Positions 25,572 through 34,679 of a DNA stretch of 64,000 bases are shown one piece after another. Numbering within the stretch: position 1 is the first letter of the stretch; every line of letters begins with the position of its first letter. The stretch comes from Dryocola sp051307055 (GTDB taxonomy: Bacteria > Pseudomonadota > Gammaproteobacteria > Enterobacterales > Enterobacteriaceae), in the NCBI RefSeq assembly GCF_051307055.1, contig NZ_CP149994.1, forward strand, positions 186,001-250,000, read 5' to 3'. Position numbers and translations under genes: made by a program. Under the pieces are notes generated by a model. The model did no database searches. It was not told the DNA's origin and saw nothing but the letters and a program-made list of their open reading frames with translations.

Positions 25572-25608
25572 GGCAGGGCGGGTAAGCAACCTTACCCGCC
25601 TGACTTTT
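25572..25608. terminator. Hairpin terminator between the TRAP operon and zntA
   Basis: CAGGGCGGGTAAG pairs with CTTACCCGCCTG around a CAAC loop, with one bulge, and is followed by ACTTTTC. The stem also carries the GGCGGGTAAGC core of the REP-like family in this window. It sits between convergent stop codons. Confidence 0.65.
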
Positions 25609-25615
25609 CAAATGA

Positions 25616-27817
25616 CTACTTCTTACGCAACAGTCGCAACGCATTCGCCGTCACCAGCGCAGTTGCGCCGGAATCCGCAAGTACCGCCAGCCACAGGCCG
25701 GTAATCCCCAGCAGCGTTGTGATGAGAAATATCCCTTTCAGGCCCAGCGCTATCGTGATGTTCTGCCGGATATTGCTGTGCGTTGCCCGCGCAAGATTAA
25801 TCATGCCCGCAAGTTCTGTCAGGCGGTTGTGGGTCAGCGCCGCATCGGCGGTTTCCAGCGCCACGTCGGTGCCGCTGCCCATGGCAATGCCGATAGTAGC
25901 GGCCTTCATGGCCGGGGCATCGTTGATGCCGTCACCGACCATCGCCAGCGGCCGCCGGGCGTTCATCTCATTGACCGCTTTAACTTTATCAGCGGGCAGC
26001 AGGCTGGCACGGTAATCCATACCCAGTTCACCGGCGATAGCTGCGGCTGCGCGCGGATTATCGCCCGTCAGCATTACACCTTGTACACCGATATTTTTCA
26101 GGGCCGCAATCGCCTCTCTGGCATCGCTGCGCAGCGTGTCGCGCATAGCGATAATGCCCAGCAGCCCGTTCTGGCGCACCACGGCAATCACCGTCTGGCC
26201 TTCCGCTTCCAGTTGCGTGATGCGTCCTTGCCAGGTGGCATTTAGCACGGCGGCGGAGAGTTTTCCCGGCGAGCTAAGCAGCAGCGTTTCACCATCGATT
26301 ATTGCTTCCACGCCAACGCCCGCCAGCACGCGGTGCGATACCGTTGCCGGCAGGGTAAGTTCCCGCTGTTGCGCTTCGCGAACAATGGCCTGCGCAAGCG
26401 GGTGCGAAGAGCCCTGCTCAGCGGCGGCGGCCAGCGCCAGCAGGTCGTTTTCGCTCAGCGAATCAGCCGCGTCAATTGCGGTAACCTGCGGCTTTCCTGC
26501 GGTCAGCGTGCCGGTTTTATCGAACGCTATCTGTTGGATCTGCCCGAGACGTTCCAGCGCCGCGCCGCCTTTTATTAATGCGCCACGGCGAGCGGCGGCA
26601 GCCAGGCCGGAAGTTATCGCAGCCGGCGTCGAAATAACTAACGCGCAAGGGCAGCCGATCAGCAGCAGCGCCAGCCCTTTGTATATCCACTCACTCCAGC
26701 TTTGCCCGAACAACAGCGGCGGGATGACGGCGGCAAGTAGCGCTATCGCCATAATAGCCGGCGTGTAGACGCGGCTGAAACGGTCGATAAAGCGTTCTAT
26801 CGGCGCCCGGCTTTCTTCAGCTTCTTCAATTAAACGCAAAATGCGATCGATGGCGCTGTCGCCCGGCTCAGAGATGACCTCAAGCTGAACAAGCCTGTCG
26901 ACGCTGGTGCTGCCCGCCGGGACTTTCTCGTTTTGGCTGCGTTCCACCGGCACCGATTCGCCGGTTAACGCGCTTTCGTCGAAGCTGGCGGTTTCGTTGA
27001 GCAGGCGACCATCCGCCGGTAACCGGCCACCGGCGGAGACTTCAATGACATCGCCCGGACGAAGTTCGCTCAGCGCGATACTTTCTCTTTCGCCGTGGCG
27101 AATGCGCGTGGCGATCTCCGGCCTGAGCGCCATCAGGGCGCTTACTCCGCGTCTGGCACGGCTTGCCGCAAAGGATTCAAGGCGTTCGCCAATCAGAAAC
27201 AACGCCAGCACCATAGCTGCTTCGGCGGTGGCGCCGATAAAAAGCGCGCCGGCCGCGGCGACGCTCATCAACGTCTCGATAGCAAACCAGTTACCGCTGC
27301 GGATCAGGCGCACGGCCTGGCGCGCAACGGGCCACAGGCCAACCAGCGTGGTGGCGATAAACGCTATGTTGCCGGACGGATGGCTGAACTGTTCCAGTCC
27401 CCAGCTTACCGCCATCATGACAGCGAGAGTGAGAAGCGGTAAGTTTTCACGCCAGCCAGGACCGGCGGCGACTGCCGGTACGGCGCCGTCGCGCAGCGTA
27501 TATCCGGCGGCTTTTACCGCTTTTTCAACTTCCTGACGGACGTCGTGTGGCGCGGTTACCAGAAGTTTTTGCGTCGCAAACAGAACCTGCACGTGTTGTA
27601 CGTCCGGGATTTGTTTTACCGCGTTTTCGACTTTACGTGCGCAGGCGGCGCAGTCCATGCCCGCGACCTGCCAGCTATAGCGATCGCCTTTCTCCGGAAT
27701 AACTTCGGGCTGCGGGACAGCAGAGCACTGCTCGTCACCGCAGCAGGAGGGCGCTTCGGCTGGCAACGGACTTAACTTTACCTTTGCAAACTGCGGGGTG
27801 CTTTTAGCGTTGTTCAT
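25616..27817 (-). CDS. zntA: Zn(II)/Pb(II)/Cd(II)-translocating P-type ATPase
   Basis: A 733-residue P1B-type ATPase that exports zinc, lead and cadmium from the cytoplasm. An N-terminal metal-binding domain carries the GMDCAAC site (Cys56, Cys59), preceded by a Cys-rich APSCCGDEQC stretch. The transmembrane CPC motif is at residues 389-391, the phosphorylated Asp433 is in DKTGT, and the hinge motif GDGINDAPA is present. The start at 27817 has an AGGAGGGC site. A ZntR-type promoter lies directly upstream. Confidence 0.97.
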   Translation of the reverse strand: MNNAKSTPQFAKVKLSPLPAEAPSCCGDEQCSAVPQPEVIPEKGDRYSWQVAGMDCAACARKVENAVKQIPDVQHVQVLFATQKLLVTAPHDVRQEVEKAVKAAGYTLRDGAVPAVAAGPGWRENLPLLTLAVMMAVSWGLEQFSHPSGNIAFIATTLVGLWPVARQAVRLIRSGNWFAIETLMSVAAAGALFIGATAEAAMVLALFLIGERLESFAASRARRGVSALMALRPEIATRIRHGERESIALSELRPGDVIEVSAGGRLPADGRLLNETASFDESALTGESVPVERSQNEKVPAGSTSVDRLVQLEVISEPGDSAIDRILRLIEEAEESRAPIERFIDRFSRVYTPAIMAIALLAAVIPPLLFGQSWSEWIYKGLALLLIGCPCALVISTPAAITSGLAAAARRGALIKGGAALERLGQIQQIAFDKTGTLTAGKPQVTAIDAADSLSENDLLALAAAAEQGSSHPLAQAIVREAQQRELTLPATVSHRVLAGVGVEAIIDGETLLLSSPGKLSAAVLNATWQGRITQLEAEGQTVIAVVRQNGLLGIIAMRDTLRSDAREAIAALKNIGVQGVMLTGDNPRAAAAIAGELGMDYRASLLPADKVKAVNEMNARRPLAMVGDGINDAPAMKAATIGIAMGSGTDVALETADAALTHNRLTELAGMINLARATHSNIRQNITIALGLKGIFLITTLLGITGLWLAVLADSGATALVTANALRLLRKK

Positions 27818-27853
27818 ACGCCCTCCTGGGTAATGATAATATTCTCATTACCG

Positions 27854-27885
27854 ATGTTACACTCTGGAGCTTACTCCAGAGTCAA
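27854..27885 (-). promoter_or_regulatory. ZntR-type promoter of zntA
   Basis: On the minus strand, -35 TTGACT (27880-27885) and -10 TAACAT (27854-27859) are separated by 20 bp. The spacer contains most of the dyad ACTCTGGAG-CTTA-CTCCAGAGT (27861-27882). The over-long spacer with a central dyad is the hallmark of MerR-family activation, and the dyad matches the E. coli ZntR site closely. Confidence 0.88.
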
Positions 27886-27900
27886 GAGGGAATATGCGGC

Positions 27901-28527
27901 TCAGATATAGAGCGACCGGACAATCATAAAATGTCCGGCAAAATAGCAGGCGGCGGCGATGGCGCTATCGGCGGTAAAACGGCGGCGGTAGTGGCTAATC
28001 AACCAGACAATATTGCCCAGCAGGAGAAGCGTGGCGCCGACAAAACCCGAGAGGCTGCTGCTTGTCGGGCGGAAGAAATAGAGCTCGCCTGCCAGCCATA
28101 CCATGACCAGCGTCATGCCGATAAAGGTCATGATCGGCCAGCGGAAGGTTTCCAGCCGCGTCCAGATGATGGCCACCAGCAACGCACCCACAATCAGCAG
28201 CGCGAGGGGCAGCGGCCAGAAAAAGGAGAACGTCATCCGGCTGGCGAAATAAAGGGTATAGAGCAAATGCGACAGAAAGAAGGCGCCGATGGCGTACAGC
28301 AGACGCTGCGTCGGCAGCAGGGTCAGCGCATCGCCCGCAAGCGTTGCCAGCAAACCGGCGAGGATGAGGTAACCCGTAGCCTCAAACATCGGCGCCTGCC
28401 AGGCCAGCAAAAGCAGCAGCAGCAGCGTGACCGGCTTAAACACCCAGCGTTGCCAGGCTGGGCCCCGATAGGAAGCGTCAACGTAGAGCCACCCGGAAAA
28501 GAATACGGCAATGAAAGACCAGAGCAT
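27901..28527 (-). CDS. yhhN: YhhN family (TMEM86/lysoplasmalogenase-like) membrane protein
   Basis: A 208-residue inner-membrane protein with about eight membrane segments, the same length as E. coli YhhN. Eukaryotic TMEM86 relatives are lysoplasmalogenases, but no such activity is established for YhhN. It lies upstream of, and on the same strand as, zntA. The zntA promoter in between suggests separate control. Confidence 0.9.
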   Translation of the reverse strand: MLWSFIAVFFSGWLYVDASYRGPAWQRWVFKPVTLLLLLLLAWQAPMFEATGYLILAGLLATLAGDALTLLPTQRLLYAIGAFFLSHLLYTLYFASRMTFSFFWPLPLALLIVGALLVAIIWTRLETFRWPIMTFIGMTLVMVWLAGELYFFRPTSSSLSGFVGATLLLLGNIVWLISHYRRRFTADSAIAAACYFAGHFMIVRSLYI

Positions 28528-28669
28528 GGCGTGTCCCTTTTTTAATAGTCGGCGTATCGCACACAGCAGGCTGTGCTTCTTATTTAAGTCTAGTGGTCAA
28601 AGTCGGTGGATGACAATGCCCGGAGGTGAGAGGTATTCTTAAAAGCGCCTGACAAACCGGGATAAATCT

Positions 28670-29035
28670 ATGAGCAAACCACCCGTTTTCTTTATTGCCA
28701 TCATCGTGTTAATCGTGGTGGCCGCGTCATTTCGCTTTATGCAGCAGCGCCGCCAGACGGCCGAAAACGACGCCGCGCCGCTGAGCCAAAAAAGCGTCAT
28801 CGTCGCCGTCAAGCGCGAAACGCCGGCCAATGACCGGCGTTCACGACAGCGCGAGGTTGTGCCCGCCGGCAGCTCGATGCGTTATGAGGTTCGGTTCCGC
28901 CCACAGGCAGGCGGAATGGAGATGAAAATGCGCGTGTCGGCGGAGGTTTATCATGAGCTTAGCGTTGGGGATAAAGGCACGTTGCAGTACAAAGGGACGC
29001 GTTTTATCGCCTTCGTCCCGCAAGCCCCTCACTGA
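28670..29035 (+). CDS. yhhM: DUF2500 domain-containing membrane protein YhhM
   Basis: A 121-residue protein with one N-terminal membrane segment (about residues 5-22), a polar linker and a small beta-rich DUF2500 domain ending VGDKGTLQYKGTRFIAF. It matches E. coli YhhM (119 residues). Function unknown. Its 3' end overlaps the convergent yhhL by seven bases. Confidence 0.88.
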   Translation: MSKPPVFFIAIIVLIVVAASFRFMQQRRQTAENDAAPLSQKSVIVAVKRETPANDRRSRQREVVPAGSSMRYEVRFRPQAGGMEMKMRVSAEVYHELSVGDKGTLQYKGTRFIAFVPQAPH

Positions 29036-29298
29036 CCCTTGCGCAGGTTCTTCTGCCAGGCCAGCAGCTCAAAGACCCCAAAAACGAAGATTTTAAGCTG
29101 CTGACCGCGGCTCAGCGGCGGGCCATCTTTCGGCTGGGTTGATTTCAGCAGCGCCAGCTGCATCGCGTGCATAATAGCCATAAAAATCAGCGCTACGTTG
29201 ACAAAGATATTTAGCGGGCGCGGGAAGGGATGGAAAATATTCAGCAGCAAAAAGGCCCATACGCACAGCATCAGCAGCCTGCCCAGATTAATCAACAT
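29029..29298 (-). CDS. yhhL: DUF1145 family membrane protein YhhL
   Basis: An 89-residue protein with two hydrophobic segments (about residues 5-22 and 30-50), matching E. coli YhhL in length and in the conserved FPRPLNIFVNVALIFM stretch. Function unknown. It follows rsmD on the same strand with an 11-bp gap, so the two are probably cotranscribed. Confidence 0.88.
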   Translation of the reverse strand: MLINLGRLLMLCVWAFLLLNIFHPFPRPLNIFVNVALIFMAIMHAMQLALLKSTQPKDGPPLSRGQQLKIFVFGVFELLAWQKNLRKGQ

Positions 29299-29309
29299 GA
29301 TGTATCTCC

Positions 29310-29885
29310 TTATGCTTCGCGGCGATAGAGGCGGCAGGCAACCTGGCCGGCCACTTTTTCACGGTGTAGTGTCCAGCTTGCGGGCACTGGCGGCATGCTG
29401 TTCTCCACTTCGCTTTCGACATAGATCAGCGCGTCAGCCGCCAGCCAGCCGTTAAGCTCAAGCAGGGCTATCGTCTCTTCCAGCAGTCCCTTACGGAACG
29501 GCGGATCGATAAACACAACGGTATGCGGCTTGCCGGGTTGCGCCAGATAATTCAGCGTATTGGCGTTGATGACGACGCCGTTCGCAGCGTTAAGCGTGAT
29601 GAGATTCTTCTGCAATTGCTGTGAGACGTTGCGATCCATTTCCAGAAGCGTAGCACCTGCGGCATAACGGGATAGCGCTTCGAGCCCCAGCGCGCCGCTA
29701 CCTGCGAAACAGTCCAGCACGCTGGCGTCCACCATCGACGGAGCCAGCCAGTTGAATAAGGTTTCGCGTATCCGGTCGGTGGTTGGACGCAGGCCGGGGC
29801 TGTCGGGAACGGGAAGCTTACGGCCACGCCAAAGGCCTCCAATAATGCGGATCTGGCCTGTACCTTTGGATTGGGATTTCTTCAT
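29310..29885 (-). CDS. rsmD: 16S rRNA (guanine-966-N2) methyltransferase RsmD
   Basis: SAM-dependent enzyme that methylates N2 of G966 in 16S rRNA. The protein is 191 residues from the ATG at 29885, beginning MKKSQSKGTGQIRIIGG as in the family. The SAM motif DCFAGSGALGLEALSR and the catalytic DPPF motif are present. It is slightly shorter at the C-terminus than E. coli RsmD. It is divergent from ftsY. Confidence 0.95.
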   Translation of the reverse strand: MKKSQSKGTGQIRIIGGLWRGRKLPVPDSPGLRPTTDRIRETLFNWLAPSMVDASVLDCFAGSGALGLEALSRYAAGATLLEMDRNVSQQLQKNLITLNAANGVVINANTLNYLAQPGKPHTVVFIDPPFRKGLLEETIALLELNGWLAADALIYVESEVENSMPPVPASWTLHREKVAGQVACRLYRREA

Positions 29886-30079
29886 AAGACTCACTGCGAT
29901 GTGATTTTTGCCGACTATTCTAGCGGCGCGAGAGGTGAGGGGAAACCTTATTCCGTCGGAGTGCCGCAAGCTTTGGGAAAGTGATAGACTAACATATTCA
30001 ATCGACGATCATTTTCAGCGCCCGGCGCAAGCGCTCCCGGGCCTGTGCCATGAATCAACAGCGAGGAGTACATTCGCAA

Positions 30080-31606
30080 ATGGCGAAAGAGAAAAAACGC
30101 GGCTTTTTTTCCTGGTTGGGCTTTGGTCAGAAAGAGCAGGAACCGGAACAGGAAACAGAACAAAAAGTTGTAGCAGAAGAACCGGTTGCCGAAGAGCCTG
30201 TTGAGCGCAACGCTGAACAAATCGTTGAACCAGCACAGCCGCAGGCGGCTGAAGAAAGCGCGCAGCCAGAAGCGAGTGATGAGCCGGCTGTTCACTCTCC
30301 GCAGGAAACTGAAAGCTTCGCGCAGGACGTTGTAGAAGTCAGCGAAAAGCTGGCTGAACCTGAAGCGGTTGCCGAGCCAGAACCTGTTATCGAACCAGCA
30401 GCCGTTGAGCCGGAAGTTCTGCCTGAACCAGAGCCAGCCGCCCAGCCGCAGGCCACGGTCGAGCATGAAGAGCTGCCGCTACCGGAAGAGGTAGCAGAAA
30501 CCGAGCTGGAAGCGGATGAATGGCAGGCGGAACAAGATAGCGCTGGCGAAGAAACCGTCGCTGAAATCGAAGAGCTCGTTGCCGCTCACGTTGAATATGC
30601 CCCCGTCGAAGAAGCGCCGGTAGAAGCGGATACGGCGGAAGCGGAAGAAGATATTCAGGAGCAGCAGGAGCAGGAGAAGCCAACCAAAGAGGGTTTCTTT
30701 GCGCGTCTCAAACGCAGCCTGCTGAAAACTAAACAGAATCTCGGTTCCGGATTTATCAGTCTGTTCCGCGGTAAGAAAATCGACGACGATCTGTTTGAAG
30801 AGCTCGAAGAGCAGCTGCTGATTGCCGACGTTGGCGTTGAAACCACCCGTAAAATCATCGGCAACCTGACTGAAGGCGCGAGCCGTAAGGATCTGCGCGA
30901 TGCCGAAGCGCTTTATGGTCTGCTGAAAGACGAAATGGGCGAAATCCTGGCGAAAGTCGATGAACCGCTCAACGTTGAAGGCAAGACGCCGTTTGTCATC
31001 CTGATGGTTGGCGTAAACGGCGTGGGTAAAACCACCACCATCGGCAAGCTGGCGCGTCAGTTCCAGCAGGAAGGCAAATCGGTGATGCTGGCGGCGGGCG
31101 ATACCTTCCGCGCGGCAGCGGTCGAGCAGCTGCAGGTGTGGGGGCAGCGCAACAATATTCCTGTTGTCGCTCAGCATACCGGAGCGGATTCCGCTTCCGT
31201 TATTTTCGATGCGATTCAGGCAGCTAAGGCGCGCGGCGTTGATGTGCTGCTGGCCGATACCGCAGGGCGCCTGCAGAACAAAGCGCACCTGATGGAAGAG
31301 CTGAAGAAAATCGTCCGCGTGATGAAAAAGCTGGACGAAGAGGCCCCGCATGAGGTTATGCTCACTATCGATGCCAGTACCGGACAAAATGCGGTAAGCC
31401 AGGCGAAGCTGTTCCATGAGGCCGTAGGGCTTACGGGCATCACCCTGACTAAACTGGATGGCACAGCCAAAGGCGGCGTGATTTTCTCCGTGGCCGATCA
31501 ATTTGGCATTCCGATTCGCTACATTGGCGTCGGCGAACGAATTGAGGACTTGCGTCCGTTTAAAGCGGACGATTTTATAGAGGCACTTTTTGCCCGAGAG
31601 GATTAA
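30080..31606 (+). CDS. ftsY: Signal recognition particle receptor FtsY
   Basis: GTPase that docks the signal recognition particle with nascent membrane proteins at the translocon. The protein has 508 residues from ATG 30080 (MAKEKKRGFFSWLGFG, the membrane-targeting amphipathic start). A long acidic, Glu/Pro/Ala-rich A domain (about residues 15-205) is followed by the NG domain. P-loop GVNGVGKT is at 311-318, DTAGR at 393-397 and TKLDGTAKG near 457. The A domain differs from E. coli in length and repeats, as is usual. First gene of ftsYEX. Confidence 0.97.
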   Translation: MAKEKKRGFFSWLGFGQKEQEPEQETEQKVVAEEPVAEEPVERNAEQIVEPAQPQAAEESAQPEASDEPAVHSPQETESFAQDVVEVSEKLAEPEAVAEPEPVIEPAAVEPEVLPEPEPAAQPQATVEHEELPLPEEVAETELEADEWQAEQDSAGEETVAEIEELVAAHVEYAPVEEAPVEADTAEAEEDIQEQQEQEKPTKEGFFARLKRSLLKTKQNLGSGFISLFRGKKIDDDLFEELEEQLLIADVGVETTRKIIGNLTEGASRKDLRDAEALYGLLKDEMGEILAKVDEPLNVEGKTPFVILMVGVNGVGKTTTIGKLARQFQQEGKSVMLAAGDTFRAAAVEQLQVWGQRNNIPVVAQHTGADSASVIFDAIQAAKARGVDVLLADTAGRLQNKAHLMEELKKIVRVMKKLDEEAPHEVMLTIDASTGQNAVSQAKLFHEAVGLTGITLTKLDGTAKGGVIFSVADQFGIPIRYIGVGERIEDLRPFKADDFIEALFARED

Positions 31607-31608
31607 CA

Positions 31609-32277
31609 ATGATTCGCTTTGAACACGTCAGTAAAGCCTATCTCGGTGGAAGGCAAGCGCTGCAGGGCGTTACCTTCCATATGCAGCCCGGTGAGATGGC
31701 TTTTCTGACCGGCCACTCTGGCGCGGGGAAAAGTACCCTGCTCAAGCTTATCTGCGGTATTGAACGGCCCAGCGCCGGAAAGATTTTCTTCAGCGGCCAC
31801 GATATCAGCCGTCTGAAGAGCCGGGAGGTGCCGTTCCTGCGTCGCCAGATTGGCATGATCTTCCAGGATCACCACCTGTTAATGGACAGAACGGTCTACG
31901 ATAACGTGGCGATCCCGCTGATTATCGCCGGGGCGAGCGGAGAAGATATTCGCCGCCGCGTCAGCGCCGCGCTGGATAAGGTCGGGCTGCTGGACAAAGC
32001 GAAGAATTTCCCTATTCAGCTCTCCGGCGGTGAACAGCAGCGCGTGGGCATCGCCCGTGCGGTGGTCAATAAACCTGCCGTATTGCTGGCGGATGAACCG
32101 ACAGGCAACCTGGACGAGGCGCTCTCGGAAGGCATCCTGCGCCTGTTCGAAGAGTTTAACCGCGTTGGGGTAACGGTTCTGATGGCGACGCACGACCTTG
32201 GTCTTATCTCCCGTCGTAACTATCGTATGTTGACATTAAGCGATGGCCATTTGCATGGAGGCCTGGCAGGTGAATAA
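31609..32277 (+). CDS. ftsE: Cell division ABC transporter ATP-binding protein FtsE
   Basis: A 222-residue ATPase that pairs with FtsX at the septum to activate peptidoglycan hydrolases through EnvC. Walker A GHSGAGKST is at residues 35-43, signature LSGGE at 138-142 and Walker B Asp162-Glu163. It begins three bases after ftsY and overlaps ftsX by eight bases, indicating translational coupling. Confidence 0.97.
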   Translation: MIRFEHVSKAYLGGRQALQGVTFHMQPGEMAFLTGHSGAGKSTLLKLICGIERPSAGKIFFSGHDISRLKSREVPFLRRQIGMIFQDHHLLMDRTVYDNVAIPLIIAGASGEDIRRRVSAALDKVGLLDKAKNFPIQLSGGEQQRVGIARAVVNKPAVLLADEPTGNLDEALSEGILRLFEEFNRVGVTVLMATHDLGLISRRNYRMLTLSDGHLHGGLAGE

Positions 32278-33325
32278 ACGCAACGCGCTCAATCACATCA
32301 AGCGCTTCAGCAATAAGCTGGATAAAATCAACAAGCTGAACCGGCCTGCGGACGCAGGTCGCCCGGCGAAAAAAAGCGCTAAAGGGCCTCAATCGAAAGC
32401 CCGCTCGCTCAAGGGCGGCGTGAACGAACAGTTCCGCTACGCCTGGGAAGGCGCGGTCCAGGATCTGAAGAGCAAGCCTCTTGCCACTTTTCTTACCATA
32501 ATGGTTATCGCCATTTCGCTTACGCTGCCGAGCGTGTGCTATATGGTTTACAAAAACGTCAATCAGGCCGCGACGCAGTATTATCCTTCGCCGCAAATCA
32601 CCGTCTATCTTGATAAAGCGCTGGACGATAACGCCGCGCAGCAGGTGGTTGGCGCTATTCAGGCCGAAGAGGGAGTGGATAAAGTCAATTATCTGTCGCG
32701 CGATGAGGCCCTTGGCGAGTTCCGTAACTGGTCAGGCTTTGGCGGCGCGCTGGATATGCTCGAAGAAAACCCGCTGCCGGCGGTGGCGGTGGTGAACCCA
32801 AAACTCGATTTCCAGAGCACGGATCACCTGAACACGTTGCGCGATCGCGTGGCGCGTATTAACGGCGTGGACGAAGTACGCATGGACGATAGCTGGTTTG
32901 CGCGGCTTGCGGCCTTGACGGGCCTCGTCGGGCGCGTATCCGCTATGATCGGCATTTTGATGATTGCCGCCGTTTTCCTGGTGATCGGCAACAGCGTGAG
33001 GCTGAGCATTTTCGCCCGCCGGGATACCATTAACGTGCAGAAACTGATTGGCGCAACGGATGGCTTTATCCTGCGTCCATTCCTGTACGGCGGCGCGCTG
33101 CTGGGATTCACCGGGGCGTTTTTATCGCTTATTCTTTCGGAAATTCTGGTGCTGCGGCTATCTTCTGCGGTAACGGAAGTGGCGCAGGTATTCGGCACAA
33201 AATTTGACCTTTCGGGCCTCGGTTTTGAAGAGTGTTTGCTGCTGCTGCTGGTGTCGGCGATGATTGGCTGGACGGCGGCCTGGCTTGCCACCGTGCAACA
33301 TTTACGTCGCTTTACCCCAGAATAA
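32270..33325 (+). CDS. ftsX: Cell division ABC transporter permease-like protein FtsX
   Basis: A 351-residue inner-membrane protein with a basic cytoplasmic N-terminus, a first membrane segment near residue 75, a periplasmic domain that contacts EnvC, and three further C-terminal segments. The GTG at 32270, inside the ftsE stop region, aligns with the E. coli start (MNKR). The upstream ATG frame would add nine residues inside ftsE. Confidence 0.95.
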   Translation: MNKRNALNHIKRFSNKLDKINKLNRPADAGRPAKKSAKGPQSKARSLKGGVNEQFRYAWEGAVQDLKSKPLATFLTIMVIAISLTLPSVCYMVYKNVNQAATQYYPSPQITVYLDKALDDNAAQQVVGAIQAEEGVDKVNYLSRDEALGEFRNWSGFGGALDMLEENPLPAVAVVNPKLDFQSTDHLNTLRDRVARINGVDEVRMDDSWFARLAALTGLVGRVSAMIGILMIAAVFLVIGNSVRLSIFARRDTINVQKLIGATDGFILRPFLYGGALLGFTGAFLSLILSEILVLRLSSAVTEVAQVFGTKFDLSGLGFEECLLLLLVSAMIGWTAAWLATVQHLRRFTPE

Positions 33326-33446
33326 AATTTTTTTGATATACTTTGTCTCCGGCTCATGGAACTTCCGTTAGCCGGGGATAGCGTTCCCTTTTCAGCGCGA
33401 CGCTTCTCCTGCCGTGTTACCAGTGCTGTCACATTTTGTGTGTAAT

Positions 33447-33479
33447 TTATACACAGCCATACATTGAACTTGTGGATAA
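33447..33479. promoter_or_regulatory. Two DnaA boxes in the rpoH promoter region
   Basis: TTATACACA at 33447-33455 and TGTGGATAA at 33471-33479 (TTATCCACA on the other strand) match the DnaA box consensus TTATNCACA. DnaA represses the rpoH P3/P4 promoters in E. coli through boxes in the same region. Individual promoters were not assigned. Confidence 0.7.
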
Positions 33480-33599
33480 GATCACTGTCTGAGAGTAGTG
33501 TGAATGGTACGGTCTGGCGCGTTGACGTGAAGTCAGTGCCTTTGCCGCATAAAAAAGCGTTGCGGCAACCTGTACGTTAGTCTCTAAGAGAGGGTTTGA

Positions 33600-34454
33600 A
33601 TGACCAAAGAAATGCAAAATTTAGCTTTAGCCCCTGTTGGTAACCTGGAATCTTATATCCGGGCCGCTAACGCCTGGCCGATGTTAACGGCTGAGGAAGA
33701 GAAGGAGCTGGCTGAAAAGCTGCATTACCAGGGCGATCTGGAAGCAGCGAAAAGGCTGATCCTGTCTCACCTGCGCTTTGTTGTTCACATCGCTCGTAAT
33801 TATTCGGGCTATGGCCTGCCGCAGGCTGACCTGATTCAGGAAGGTAATATCGGCCTGATGAAAGCGGTACGCCGCTTCAACCCGGAAGTGGGGGTTCGCC
33901 TGGTCTCCTTTGCCGTGCACTGGATCAAGGCTGAAATTCACGAATACGTGCTGCGTAACTGGCGTATTGTGAAGGTGGCAACCACTAAAGCGCAGCGTAA
34001 GCTGTTCTTTAACCTGCGTAAAGCTAAACAACGTCTGGGGTGGTTTAATCAGGACGAAGTGGAAATGGTCGCCAATGAGCTTGGCGTTTCCAGCAAAGAC
34101 GTGCGCGAGATGGAATCCCGCATGGCGGCGCAGGACATGACCTTTGACATGGGTAATGATGACGACTCCGACAGCGCGCCAATGGCGCCGGTGCTGTTCC
34201 TGCAGGATAAATCGTCTAACTTTGCCGACGGCATCGAAGACGATAACTGGGAATCCCACGCTGCGGATAAACTCAGCGACGCTATGCTGGGCCTTGACGA
34301 GCGCAGCCAGGCTATCATCCGCGCGCGCTGGCTTGATGAAGACAACAAAAGCACATTGCAGGAGCTGGCAGACCGCTACGGCGTCTCCGCAGAACGTGTT
34401 CGTCAGCTGGAAAAGAACGCGATGAAAAAACTGCGTATGGCTATCGAAGCGTAA
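33600..34454 (+). CDS. rpoH: RNA polymerase heat-shock sigma factor 32
   Basis: A 284-residue sigma-70 family factor that directs transcription of heat-shock genes. Region 2 runs over about residues 55-125 (LRFVVHIARNYSGYG, DLIQEGNIGLMKAV). The RpoH box QRKLFFNLR is at residues 132-140, and region 4 near the C-terminus contains the helix-turn-helix ELADRYGVSAERVRQLE. In E. coli the mRNA start region forms a thermosensor; the comparable region here was not folded. It is followed by a strong terminator. Confidence 0.98.
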   Translation: MTKEMQNLALAPVGNLESYIRAANAWPMLTAEEEKELAEKLHYQGDLEAAKRLILSHLRFVVHIARNYSGYGLPQADLIQEGNIGLMKAVRRFNPEVGVRLVSFAVHWIKAEIHEYVLRNWRIVKVATTKAQRKLFFNLRKAKQRLGWFNQDEVEMVANELGVSSKDVREMESRMAAQDMTFDMGNDDDSDSAPMAPVLFLQDKSSNFADGIEDDNWESHAADKLSDAMLGLDERSQAIIRARWLDEDNKSTLQELADRYGVSAERVRQLEKNAMKKLRMAIEA

Positions 34455-34471
34455 AGCTTTTCCAGCCAGAT

Positions 34472-34501
34472 AAAAAACCGCCTTTCCGGGCGGTTTTTTT
34501 A
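34472..34501 (+). terminator. Intrinsic terminator of rpoH
   Basis: AAAAAACCGCC pairs with GGCGGTTTTTTT around a short loop, 18 bases after the rpoH stop. The GC stem and long U-tract make it a canonical rho-independent terminator. Confidence 0.92.
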
Positions 34502-34679
34502 TGCCTGCTCCCTCCCACTTCGAAACGTGACAAAATTGTTATTCCAAAAAACGCAAAATCGGGTATGTTTTTAGCACGGAGTGCGGCGGAGGCCTGCGCG
34601 GTTATCTCCACATCAAAAATAAAACAGCGCCAAAACAACACCACAAATAGCAGTCACAACAAGAATGGGGATTCTCAGG

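Noticed and set aside
27820..27900. Inverted repeat upstream of zntA as a terminator
   Set aside because: The dyad lies between -35 and -10 hexamers with a 20-bp spacer and matches a ZntR operator, so it is regulatory.
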